Assembly: GCA_003140785.1 (NCBI GenBank)
Contig: PLKY01000183.1
Coordinates: forward strand, 3,969-35,646
Source of the DNA: Acidobacteriaceae bacterium
Lineage (GTDB): Bacteria > Acidobacteriota > Terriglobia > Terriglobales > Acidobacteriaceae
Direction of reading: 5' to 3'
Length of the DNA stretch: 31,678 nucleotides
Shown: positions 1-6,827 of the stretch, piece after piece
Layout of the letters: each line of letters starts with the position of its first letter
Numbering within the stretch: the stretch's first letter is position 1
The notes under the pieces: generated by a model
Seen by the model: only the letters and a program-made list of their open reading frames with translations
The model's database searches: none
Told to the model about the DNA's origin: nothing
Position numbers and translations under genes: made by a program

Positions 1-1064
1 CGCTTGTGCGCCGCATCGCGCCCCGTGAGCAGCTTGCCGGTCAGCAGCAGCACCTCGCCCGGCTTCCAAGTGGCAGCCTCCGCGCGCGTCACCGTATCGA
101 GATTCACGCGCCTCGCGCCGCTGACGTCATACGTCAGCTTCGGCCAGTCTTCCAGGTTTGGCGGGTCGAGATACATCGGCCCCGATCCGTCCAGCACAAT
201 GTGCGCATGCCGCGTGGCCGCGCAGTTGGGAATCATCGCCACCGGCAAATTAGCCGCGTGCGCCGGCGTGTCCAGCACCTTCACGTCCAGCACCGTCGTC
301 AGCCCGCCCAATCCCTGTGCCCCGATGCCCAGCCGGTTCACCTTGTCGTAGAGTTCCACGCGCAGCTTCTCCGCAGTCGTCGTCGGCCCCCGCGCGATCA
401 GGTCCTGAATATCGATCGGGTCCATCAATGCTTGTTTCGCAAGCAGCATGGCCTTTTCCGCCGTGCCGCCAATGCCAATGCCAAGCATTCCCGGCGGGCA
501 CCACCCCGCTCCCATGGTGGGAACCGTCTTCAGCACCCACTCCACCACCGAGTCCGACGGGTTCAGCATCGCGAATTTCGATTTCGCTTCCGATCCGCCC
601 CCCTTGGCCGCAACCGTCACTTCCACCGTCGATCCGCGCACTAGCTCCACAAACACCGCAGCCGGCGTGTTGTCTTTGGTATTGGTCCGCTTGCCCGCCG
701 GATCGGCCTGCAGCGAAGCTCTCAGCTTGTTGTCAGGATCGAGATACGCCCGCCGCACGCCCGCATCGACCATCTCCTGCAGGTCAAGCAGCTTCTCACC
801 CGCAGCAGCTTCGAAGCGCACATCCATGCCCACCTTCACAAACGCATTCACAATCCCCGTGTCCTGACAGATCGGCCGATGCCCCTCAGCGCACATGCGG
901 CTGTTGATCAGAATCTGCGCCATCGCATCGCGCGCCGCCGGCGATTCTTCGCGGTCGTAGGCCTTTGCCAAACTGGTGATGTAGTCCACCGGGTGGTAGT
1001 AGCTGATGTACTGCAGCGCACCCGCAACACTGGCGATGAAATCTTCCTGCCGAATGACAGTCAT
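1..1064 (-). CDS. fumA: Class I fumarate hydratase (iron-sulfur), 3' end outside window
   Basis: Interconverts fumarate and L-malate in the TCA cycle; class I enzymes use an oxygen-sensitive 4Fe-4S cluster. The first 354 residues are present and the frame stays open to the left edge. Three cysteines expected to bind the cluster are visible in conserved settings: C66 in ICQDTG, C189 in GWCPPG followed by GIGIGG, and C281 in PNCAATRH. The alpha (N-terminal) domain runs to about residue 285 and is fused to the start of the beta domain, with LLTGKLLTGRDAAHK as the last residues seen. That makes it the long FumA/FumB-type fusion (usually about 500-550 residues), not a split two-subunit enzyme. Start ATG at 1064 is preceded by a GGGAG ribosome site 7 bases upstream. 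It diverges from the RDD gene. Family assignment is firm; tartrate dehydratase is a less likely alternative. Confidence 0.93.
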   Translation of the reverse strand, partial: MTVIRQEDFIASVAGALQYISYYHPVDYITSLAKAYDREESPAARDAMAQILINSRMCAEGHRPICQDTGIVNAFVKVGMDVRFEAAAGEKLLDLQEMVDAGVRRAYLDPDNKLRASLQADPAGKRTNTKDNTPAAVFVELVRGSTVEVTVAAKGGGSEAKSKFAMLNPSDSVVEWVLKTVPTMGAGWCPPGMLGIGIGGTAEKAMLLAKQALMDPIDIQDLIARGPTTTAEKLRVELYDKVNRLGIGAQGLGGLTTVLDVKVLDTPAHAANLPVAMIPNCAATRHAHIVLDGSGPMYLDPPNLEDWPKLTYDVSGARRVNLDTVTRAEAATWKPGEVLLLTGKLLTGRDAAHK

Positions 1065-1233
1065 GGAGAGACTCCCAAAAATCTTGATGCTTCTAGGGTA
1101 AAGGATGAAACGCAAGGCCGGCTCGCGCGCTCGATTGTGCGAAGGCGCATCCTGACTGTATACCCGCCTTTGCGTAATAGCTTTATACTGGCTTCTTCAA
1201 TCCCTCCATAACGTACGACCGAGGAGGAACTCC

Positions 1234-2241
1234 TTGAGCACGAACGTCTCGCCGCTCGCTCCCACGCCGGTCAATGAGGATTCGCAGTTGATTCCGCCTT
1301 TTGGTTCCGTTTCTCGTCGCTTCGCCGCTTACATCGTAGACAGCATTGTTCTCAGTATCGTTGGAATTGGAATAGGTATTGTCTTCTTCGACAAGTTGTG
1401 GGAACTTGGCCTATGGGGTCGACTGGTCGGCTTTTTCGCGGGCTCAATTTACTTCGCCTCGCTGGAATGCAGGATCGGCAAAGGGCAGTCGCTCGGGAAG
1501 CGATGGATGAAACTGCGGGTGGTGGATGTACAGGGTAACTGCATTTCTTTTGCGAGATCCCTCTCCCGCTTCACGATCTTTGCAATTCCGTCACTCTTGT
1601 ATGGACTTCGAATTCCTGACACTCGTACCCCTTGGATCGTTTCCTCGTTCATCTTCCTCGTTATCGTATGGCTCGGAGGGTCCACCTTATATCTCATTTG
1701 CTTCAACGACCAGAGCCGACAAGGCGTCCATGACTTGGCTGTGGGGAGTTTTGTTGTCTATTACGACCATTCGGGTCCTGTCAACGCTAAACCGATCCCT
1801 CGATTACATGTCCATATCCTCATCGCAATGCTCGCAATCATCACGGCCTCGGCTGCTGGATTGAAGGACTGGTCTGACAAGTTGCCATCGAATAGCGAAT
1901 TTCGCCGCGATGCAATTCCGATTGAGGCGATGGACGGAGTTCAGCGAGCAAGGCTGGCGGAGTCATTGAAACACGGTTCAACTGGAGGACCGCCGAAGAA
2001 GATTCTCTACGCAAGGATCATCCGTGCATCAAGGCCCGAAAGCGAAGATGCCTTCGCAGGCGAAGTTGCGAGAATCATCCTTCAAGAAGATCGAAATGCC
2101 GTTGACTACGATCAGTTGAGCATCGGGCTTTTCTACGGATACGACATCGGAATAGCTACGCGATGGAATCACAAGGAGTTCTTGCATACGCCTGCAGAAT
2201 GGCGCCAATTGGTCCCCAGGAATTTAGCAGAGCATCCATAG
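1234..2241 (+). CDS. RDD-family membrane protein with extra C-terminal domain
   Basis: Integral membrane protein of 335 residues. Residues about 25-185 form an RDD domain: the RRFAAYIVDS motif opens the first membrane helix, a second helix follows, then the GQSLGKRWMKLRVVD motif, then two more hydrophobic segments and the closing QGVHDLAVGS motif. A further helix lies near residues 190-205 (HVHILIAMLAIITASAAG). The last roughly 130 residues are soluble, charged, and not recognised. The start is TTG at 1234, chosen because a strong GAGGAGG ribosome site sits at 1221-1227 with good spacing. RDD proteins are often called transporters but the function is not established; no role is proposed. AT content and codon use appear somewhat higher in AT than neighbours. 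Confidence 0.8.
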   Translation: MSTNVSPLAPTPVNEDSQLIPPFGSVSRRFAAYIVDSIVLSIVGIGIGIVFFDKLWELGLWGRLVGFFAGSIYFASLECRIGKGQSLGKRWMKLRVVDVQGNCISFARSLSRFTIFAIPSLLYGLRIPDTRTPWIVSSFIFLVIVWLGGSTLYLICFNDQSRQGVHDLAVGSFVVYYDHSGPVNAKPIPRLHVHILIAMLAIITASAAGLKDWSDKLPSNSEFRRDAIPIEAMDGVQRARLAESLKHGSTGGPPKKILYARIIRASRPESEDAFAGEVARIILQEDRNAVDYDQLSIGLFYGYDIGIATRWNHKEFLHTPAEWRQLVPRNLAEHP

Positions 2242-2252
2242 AAAGCCGATAC

Positions 2253-2522
2253 TCAGGCACCGTTGCCTAGCACCAAAGCGCGCCTGCGGATGCGCTCTCG
2301 CACCTCGCCGATCACATCTCCTGCAGCCATCCCGCTCTCGTCGCCCGCCTGCACGGCAGCACGAATGGCCTCCAACCGGGCTTGGTCTTCCCGCTCGCCC
2401 TGATCGAGCGCCCGCAATCCGGCACGAAGCACTTCGCTTGCGTTGGCATACTGGCCGCTCTTGATTTTGGCAGCGACAAAGCGATCCATCTGCGGAGTCA
2501 GGTTAATGTTGCGAGTCGGCAT
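2253..2522 (-). CDS. parD: ParD-type ribbon-helix-helix antitoxin, orphan
   Basis: An 89-residue protein matching type II ParD antitoxins. The N-terminal part (MPTRNINLTPQMDRFVAAKI) is the DNA-binding ribbon-helix-helix, followed by the typical SGQYANASEVLRAGLRALDQ stretch and a charged C-terminal tail that in this family wraps the toxin. I chose ATG 2522 rather than an upstream in-frame ATG because it starts the family's conserved N-terminus and has an AGAGGG ribosome site just before it. A ParE toxin would normally follow directly with a short overlap, but the gene ends 11 bases from the convergent end of the RDD gene, so no room for one exists. It is therefore an orphan here. Confidence 0.82.
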   Translation of the reverse strand: MPTRNINLTPQMDRFVAAKIKSGQYANASEVLRAGLRALDQGEREDQARLEAIRAAVQAGDESGMAAGDVIGEVRERIRRRALVLGNGA

Positions 2523-2531
2523 GGAGCCCTC

Positions 2532-2568
2532 TTCATAAATGCTAGCGAAGTTGGCAATAGTTGGCAAT
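2532..2568 (-). promoter_or_regulatory. Candidate parD promoter with tandem decamer
   Basis: On the minus strand TTGCCA (2567-2562) and TAGCAT (2544-2539) are separated by exactly 17 bases, a plausible sigma-70-type promoter with start near 2532. The -35 element lies in a perfect tandem decamer, AGTTGGCAAT on the plus strand at 2549-2558 and 2559-2568, which could be an operator for the ParD protein itself. ParD antitoxins commonly repress their own promoters. Position and repeat are seen; function is inferred. Confidence 0.4.
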
Positions 2569-2631
2569 CGTCACGCTTCGGATGCGCGTCTGAGGAAGCA
2601 CGCCAAAGCATGATCGGTTTATGCTGGAAAA

Positions 2632-3162
2632 ATGATCGCGACAGTCCGTGAATGCACTGAAGCGGATGCAGCCACATTGGCGCTCATCGGCGCAGCCACC
2701 TTGCTTGAGGCGTTTGCCGGATTCGTCCCCGGCGATGCCTTGCTCGCCCATTGCCGGAAGTACCATTTTCCCGCCGCCTATGAGTCCGCTCTTCAGCAGC
2801 CGCAGACGCGCGCCTGGCTCGCCGAGGTTGAGCCCGGAGCCGCACCCGTCGGGTATGCAATGCTCACGGCGCCCGATTTTCCCGCCGGACTGTCGCACGA
2901 GGGAGATCTTGAGCTGAGGCGCATCTATCTCTTCTCGAAATTTCACGGCAGCGGAGCCAGCCGTCGCATGATGGATTTGGCAGTCGCCAGTGCCCGGCAA
3001 CAAAACGCAAAGCGTCTTCTTTTAGGCGTCCATCCAGACAACCAGCGCGCCCTGGCCTTTTACCGCAAGGTCGGTTTTGTTCAAATTGGTGTTCGCACAT
3101 TTCATGTAGGCGACTGCGCATTTCAAGACCCCGTTCTCGCTCTCAGCCTCAACGCGGAATAA
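2632..3162 (+). CDS. GNAT-family N-acetyltransferase, PaiA-like
   Basis: A 176-residue single-domain acetyltransferase expected to move the acetyl group of acetyl-CoA to an amine. Motif A, which binds the pyrophosphate of CoA, is visible as LRRIYLFSKFHGSGASRRMM (residues about 102-121). Motif B follows as LLLGVHPDNQRALAFYRKVGFV. The end, FVQIGVRTFHVGDCAFQDPV, resembles the C-terminus of the PaiA (spermidine/spermine acetyltransferase) branch, but the substrate cannot be told from sequence. ATG 2632 lacks a clear spaced ribosome site and sits 6 bases after a TATGCT hexamer, a possible leaderless arrangement. It diverges from parD with 109 bases between. Confidence 0.85.
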   Translation: MIATVRECTEADAATLALIGAATLLEAFAGFVPGDALLAHCRKYHFPAAYESALQQPQTRAWLAEVEPGAAPVGYAMLTAPDFPAGLSHEGDLELRRIYLFSKFHGSGASRRMMDLAVASARQQNAKRLLLGVHPDNQRALAFYRKVGFVQIGVRTFHVGDCAFQDPVLALSLNAE

Positions 3163-3176
3163 GAACAGCCTCAAAT

Positions 3177-3581
3177 CTATCGCCCCAGTTCCACCGCGGA
3201 TCGCAGATCCGTGTGCCCAAAATCGTCGCCCTTGAAAAGAATCGGTTCGCGCTTCGCACGCGCCAGCGCATAGCTGAAGCAGTCGCCGAAATTCAGATTT
3301 GCGGCGTGGCCGCTGCCCCGTCCGTAATCGCGGTAAGCCTGCCGCGCAATCTGCGCCTGCTCAACCGTAACCGGTTCGATTTCCAGTCCGGGGTTCGCGA
3401 ATATCTCTTCCAGCCTGGCCTTGAGAATTGGATTTTTGTATCCGTCCACCACAATGTGTGATTCCAGATAGGTGGCCGCAGAAACACGAACTGCCTTCGC
3501 AGCTTCCATTGCCTTAGCGAAGGCTTCCGCCTCCGGCTCGTTCTTGAGAATGGCAATTAGGGCCGACGAATCGACAATCAC
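3177..3581 (-). CDS. vapC: VapC-type PIN-domain ribonuclease toxin
   Basis: A 134-residue PIN-domain endoribonuclease toxin. The four acidic residues that bind metal are in the expected places: D4 in MIVDSSAL, E40 in ATYLESHIV, D100 in NFGDCFSYALA and D119 in FKGDDFGHTDL. The NFGDC...A.A core is a hallmark of the VapC branch. VapC toxins typically cleave tRNA or rRNA when free of antitoxin. Its start overlaps the end of vapB by 4 bases (ATGA type), so translation is probably coupled. All key residues are present, so the toxin looks intact. Confidence 0.92.
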   Translation of the reverse strand: MIVDSSALIAILKNEPEAEAFAKAMEAAKAVRVSAATYLESHIVVDGYKNPILKARLEEIFANPGLEIEPVTVEQAQIARQAYRDYGRGSGHAANLNFGDCFSYALARAKREPILFKGDDFGHTDLRSAVELGR

Positions 3582-3841
3582 CGGGGCAGCCCCGTCTCTG
3601 GGTCGTAGAGCTCCTCGATCAGTTCAGTTGACGTCTTGCCGTCATTCATCATGGGCCCAGTCTCGCGGCTGATTTCCATCAGCCATTCGGCCATCAGTTT
3701 ATTTCTTTGCTGGTTCCGCTTTTCACGGACCAGATTCTCCTTCACTGCGTCGGTCACGGCCGCGACAAGACTGACACCTCGCAGCTCGGCCAGCTCTCTC
3801 GCCAACCGCTCGGTCTCCGGATTCTTGAGACTCAAAGCCAC
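3578..3841 (-). CDS. vapB: VapB antitoxin (Rv0623-like transcription factor family)
   Basis: An 87-residue antitoxin paired with VapC. The N-terminus (MALSLKNPETERLARELAEL) is the characteristic beginning of the VapB/PSK family, giving the DNA-binding dimer; the C-terminal part with TSTELIEELYDPETGLP should bind VapC. The start is GTG at 3841, supported by the conserved N-terminus. Upstream lie four near-identical octamers, probably the autoregulatory operator. The gene pair forms a self-contained module between the GNAT gene (convergent) and the ypdA-like gene (divergent). Confidence 0.9.
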   Translation of the reverse strand: MALSLKNPETERLARELAELRGVSLVAAVTDAVKENLVREKRNQQRNKLMAEWLMEISRETGPMMNDGKTSTELIEELYDPETGLPR

Positions 3842-3844
3842 AGG

Positions 3845-3881
3845 ATTCTACCTTTCCACCATAATTTTCTACCATTCTACC
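3845..3881 (-). promoter_or_regulatory. Fourfold octamer array upstream of vapB (candidate operator)
   Basis: Reading toward vapB, GGTAGAAT and GGTAGAAA are tandem (3881-3874, 3873-3866), then ATTAT, then GGTGGAAA and GGTAGAAT are tandem (3860-3853, 3852-3845), ending 3 bases before the GTG start. Copy starts are spaced 8, 13 and 8 bases. VapB/VapBC complexes are known to bind repeated sites at their own promoters; that this array is the site is inference. A TAGAAT within it could also act as a -10 element. Confidence 0.55.
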
Positions 3882-3958
3882 ACGAAGTCGGACCGACCCA
3901 CGCCGTACTCCAGGCCGAAAGATTCAGTTCCACTCGCTCGTGCCCTAATCTAAAGGGT

Positions 3959-5017
3959 ATGAACGACTATCCCGCCGACGCCCTCCCGCCCGAAGACCCA
4001 CACACCATTCCCGAGCTTGATGGCAAATCGGCCCCAGATTCCGTCTTCGATCTCCTCGTAGTGGGCGCAGGCCCAACCGGCCTCGCCTGCGCCATCGAGG
4101 CCCAAAAATCCGGCTTCAGCGCGGCTTTGGTAGATAAAGGCTGCGTCTGCAATTCCCTCTATCACTACCCGTCGCACATGACCTTCTTCACCACCTCCGA
4201 GCTGCTCGAGATCGGCGACATCCCTTTTCCGAGCCCCAACGCCAAGCCTTCCCGCAACGAGGCCCTCGAGTACTACCGCCAGGTCGCGGCCTTCTACAAA
4301 CTCGACGTCCGCCAGTATCAGCGCGTAGAGTGCGTGACCGGCGCGGACGGCGCTTTCGACGTCCACACCATCGACCGCTTCGACCGGTCCGGCGTCCTGC
4401 ATGCGCGCAAACTGGCCATCTCCACCGGCTACTACGATCTGGCTAACCTGATGCACATTCCCGGCGAGGAATTGAGCAAAGTCAATCACTACTACGACGA
4501 TCCGCACCCCTACTTCGGCCTCGATATTGTCGTCATTGGTGGCAAGAACTCAGCAGCCATCTCCGCTCTCGAGCTGTGGCGGCACGGCGCGCGCGTCACC
4601 CTCGTCTATCGCGGCGACGGTGTGCAGCCGCACGTCAAGTACTGGATCAAACCCGACATTGAAAACCGCATCAAAAATGGCGAAATCAAGGCGTACTTTC
4701 ATTCCAATGTCGTCGAGATTACCCCGGACGCCGTAATACTCGAGACGCCCGATGGTCAAGTGACGCTGAAGAACGATTTCGTCTTCGCGATGACCGGCTA
4801 CCATCCCGACTTCGCCTTACTCGAAAATTTTGGCGTCGAGTTTTCCGGTCCCGACAAGTTGCCCGTCTGCGATCCAAGAACCCTGGAAAGTAATGTGCCC
4901 GGCATCTACCTCGCGGGCGTCATCGTCGCCGGCTCGCGCACCAACGAGATCTTTATTGAGAACGGTCGCTTCCACGGGCGGCAGATCGCCCAGGCGCTGA
5001 CATCCAAACTTCGCTGA
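3959..5017 (+). CDS. ypdA: YpdA-family FAD/NAD(P)H-dependent disulfide reductase
   Basis: A 352-residue pyridine-nucleotide-disulfide-oxidoreductase-like flavoprotein matching YpdA, the putative bacillithiol-disulfide reductase. The FAD-binding Rossmann motif is VVGAGPTGLACAIEA (residues 34-48), followed by the family-specific YHYPSHMTFFTTSE segment. A second nucleotide site is IVVIGGKNSAAISALEL. The C-terminal NVPGIYLAGVIVAGSRTNEIFIENGRFHG is also diagnostic. The cysteine proposed as active in Firmicutes YpdA (GGGPCG) is Thr40 here; other cysteines nearby are C44, C62 and C64. The open frame extends upstream to 3707 but overlaps vapB antisense; ATG 3959 begins the family N-terminus. TTCAGT (3923-3928), 17 bases, then TAATCT (3946-3951) lies so close that the transcript may be leaderless. 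No bacillithiol synthesis genes are in the window. Confidence 0.88.
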   Translation: MNDYPADALPPEDPHTIPELDGKSAPDSVFDLLVVGAGPTGLACAIEAQKSGFSAALVDKGCVCNSLYHYPSHMTFFTTSELLEIGDIPFPSPNAKPSRNEALEYYRQVAAFYKLDVRQYQRVECVTGADGAFDVHTIDRFDRSGVLHARKLAISTGYYDLANLMHIPGEELSKVNHYYDDPHPYFGLDIVVIGGKNSAAISALELWRHGARVTLVYRGDGVQPHVKYWIKPDIENRIKNGEIKAYFHSNVVEITPDAVILETPDGQVTLKNDFVFAMTGYHPDFALLENFGVEFSGPDKLPVCDPRTLESNVPGIYLAGVIVAGSRTNEIFIENGRFHGRQIAQALTSKLR

Positions 5018-5060
5018 ATAAGTCCGATCCGAGCCCGGCATAGCTCAAAACACACGGCAG

Positions 5061-5089
5061 CCGCCGCATTACTTAGGGCGGAACTTTTT
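5061..5089 (+). terminator. Weak candidate terminator after the ypdA-like gene
   Basis: A 5-base stem (CCGCC 5061-5065 with GGCGG 5077-5081) is followed by AACTTTTT. The stem is short and the loop 11 bases long, so this is only a possible intrinsic terminator. Confidence 0.3.
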
Positions 5090-5194
5090 GCGGCATGTCG
5101 GGTTCAAACACAATGACAGGCTTTGCGCTTTCTCGTCTAATGAAAGTAGCCAAAGTGCCAAAGCCGTAATCAAACCGTTAGCAGGAGATCTACG

Positions 5195-6574
5195 ATGAAT
5201 CGGCCATTATTCAAGCGAGTGGTTACACGTTCCGTGGCGTGGGCCGCCATGGCTGCCTTGTGCGGCGTCATTGCGCTGGCTCAGGATGCGGCGCCCGCAG
5301 CCGGGCAACGCACGGATGGGCAGATCGAAATGGATGTGGTGCACGCTCTGGACGCCTCGCAGGCGCTCAAGAACGACCTCATCACCGCCGCCACCATTCA
5401 GACCCAGGTCACTTTGTCGGGCACGGTTTCGAGCGACGCCTCGAAGAAGCTGGCAGAGTCGATCGTGCGCGGTGTCCCCGGTGTCACAGGCGTCAAAAAC
5501 AATCTGAATGTCGGCAACCCTGCCAATGACCCGAACGCGCAAGGTGCGCAGACTGCGGAGAACGACGACTCCGCCTCGCAGGACAATCAGCAAGCCGGTA
5601 TGCCTCAACAGCAGGCGCCTCCCCCAAACTACGGCCAGAACGCGCCGCCCCAGAATGCTCCACAGGATAATCAACAGGCCCCGCCTCCTCCCGGCTACGG
5701 CCAAGCGCCTCCGCCACCCGGATATGGCCAACCTGGATATGGCCAACCAGGATATGGACAAGCGCCTCCGCCTCCTGGATATGGACAACCGGGAAATGGC
5801 CAGCCAGGCTACGGTCAGGCTCCCCCTCCGGGGTATCGCCCAGGCTATGCGCCCGCGCCGCAGCTGCCCGCATATAAATTCGCCAAGGGCCCTGTAACAA
5901 TCCCGCAAGGAACATTGATCCAGTTGCGCACCAGCGAAACGGTCGACAGCAAGAGAGCCAAGAACGGCGAGCCGATCCAGTTCACAGTGATCCAGGACGT
6001 GACCTTTGGCGGCGTGCTCGCCATCCCGCGCGGCGCCACCGTGCACGGCGTAATCGCAGACGCCAAAAACGTCGGGTCAGGCACGCTGACCGGCAGCTCG
6101 GAACTCGGGCTCCAACTCACGTCGCTCGATCTCGGTGGCCAGTCCTACCCTCTGCAGTCGGACCTGTTCAAGGTGAAGGCTCCTGGTAAAGGTGGTCGTA
6201 CTGCGGGCAACATCGTGGGCGGCGCGCTCATCGGCGCCCTCATCGGTGGTGCAGCGGGCGGCGGCGGTGGCGCAGCCATCGGCGCGGCAGCAGGCGGCAC
6301 CGTTGGAACAGCTGCATCGGCAGCCGAGTCCGGACCACGCGCCTGGATTCCCGCCGAAGCGCTCGTCACCTTCCATCTCGCGGCTCCGGTCACTGTGAGC
6401 CCAGTCGACCCGCAGGAAGCAGCGCGTCTGGCGCAAGGCCTCTACCCCGGCGGACCGAATCTCTATCGCCGCGGCTACTACGGCCGTTCGTACGGCTACC
6501 CGTATCCGTACTACTACGCGCCCGTCTACTACCGCCCCTACTACTACTCCGGCGGCTATTACTACTGGCGGTAA
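5195..6574 (+). CDS. Secreted BON-domain protein with Pro/Gly/Gln repeats, glycine zipper and Tyr-rich tail
   Basis: A 459-residue exported envelope protein. A signal peptide spans residues 1-29 (hydrophobic core AWAAMAALCGVIALAQ). Residues about 40-103 form a BON domain (QIEMDVVHALDAS...GTVSSDASKKLAESIVRGVPGVTGVKNNLNV), a module linked to membranes and outer-membrane stability in OsmY-type proteins. Residues about 120-225 are low complexity, with PPGYGQ-type repeats. A folded region of unknown type follows (VTIPQGTLIQLRTSETVDSK onward, about 230-330), then a glycine zipper (about 334-375) that may insert in a membrane. The last 35 residues contain 16 tyrosines. ATG 5195 is preceded by AGGAG at 5183-5187. 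It is a stand-alone gene with a hairpin after the stop. A structural role in the cell envelope is inferred, no enzyme motif is seen. Confidence 0.85.
   Translation: MNRPLFKRVVTRSVAWAAMAALCGVIALAQDAAPAAGQRTDGQIEMDVVHALDASQALKNDLITAATIQTQVTLSGTVSSDASKKLAESIVRGVPGVTGVKNNLNVGNPANDPNAQGAQTAENDDSASQDNQQAGMPQQQAPPPNYGQNAPPQNAPQDNQQAPPPPGYGQAPPPPGYGQPGYGQPGYGQAPPPPGYGQPGNGQPGYGQAPPPGYRPGYAPAPQLPAYKFAKGPVTIPQGTLIQLRTSETVDSKRAKNGEPIQFTVIQDVTFGGVLAIPRGATVHGVIADAKNVGSGTLTGSSELGLQLTSLDLGGQSYPLQSDLFKVKAPGKGGRTAGNIVGGALIGALIGGAAGGGGGAAIGAAAGGTVGTAASAAESGPRAWIPAEALVTFHLAAPVTVSPVDPQEAARLAQGLYPGGPNLYRRGYYGRSYGYPYPYYYAPVYYRPYYYSGGYYYWR
5678..5850 (+). repeat. In-frame PPGYGQ-type coding repeat
   Basis: Inside the BON-protein gene, degenerate units of 15-27 bases encode APPPPGYGQ (three copies), PGYGQ (three copies) and PGNGQ, ending in APPPGYRPGY. 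Several neighbouring units (near 5721-5760) are almost identical at the DNA level, so copy number is likely to vary between strains. Confidence 0.85.
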
Positions 6575-6598
6575 ACACCAGCAAGTCGGCACAACAAA

Positions 6599-6627
6599 AG
6601 CGGGCATCCTCATCCAGGATGCCCGCT
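6599..6627 (+). terminator. Hairpin after the BON-domain gene
   Basis: A perfect 12-base stem (AGCGGGCATCCT 6599-6610, AGGATGCCCGCT 6616-6627) with a 5-base loop CATCC starts 25 bases after the stop codon. The following bases (CTCCATTT) are not a clear U-run, so it is a strong hairpin but a moderate intrinsic terminator. Confidence 0.65.
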
Positions 6628-6694
6628 CTCCATTTGCGGCGAATCTCGCTTCTCGACCACGCACGCGCCCCCTCAAACCGCACCCACACTCGTC

Positions 6695-6700
6695 TATAAT
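6695..6700 (+). promoter_or_regulatory. Consensus -10 element (TATAAT) upstream of the ppiD-like gene
   Basis: A perfect TATAAT hexamer lies in the 253-base gap after the BON-gene hairpin. No TTGACA-like -35 is seen at 16-18 bases. If used, transcription would start near 6707 and leave a leader of about 120 bases before ATG 6828. Confidence 0.35.
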
Positions 6701-6827
6701 GACTATGAATCGCGTCGAGCGAGATTTGTGCGCCTTTGCATGATTCAAGTTCCCAGGACCCGGCACCGATTGCCGCGGATGGGAAAACTTCAAAGCGCGC
6801 GCATAGAGAGTAGGCTCAAGTCTATCC

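Noticed and set aside
2253..3162. ParD-like protein and GNAT acetyltransferase as a divergent toxin-antitoxin pair
   Set aside because: GNAT toxins are normally downstream and co-directional with their antitoxin, and this GNAT looks like the PaiA branch rather than TacT/AtaT toxins.
3707..3958. Upstream extension of the ypdA-like gene to 3707
   Set aside because: Runs antisense through vapB and adds a sequence without similarity to the family; ATG 3959 fits better.
5207..6046. 279-codon minus-strand frame antisense to the BON gene
   Set aside because: Low-complexity R/L/A-rich translation in the shadow of a well supported gene; no domain or ribosome site.
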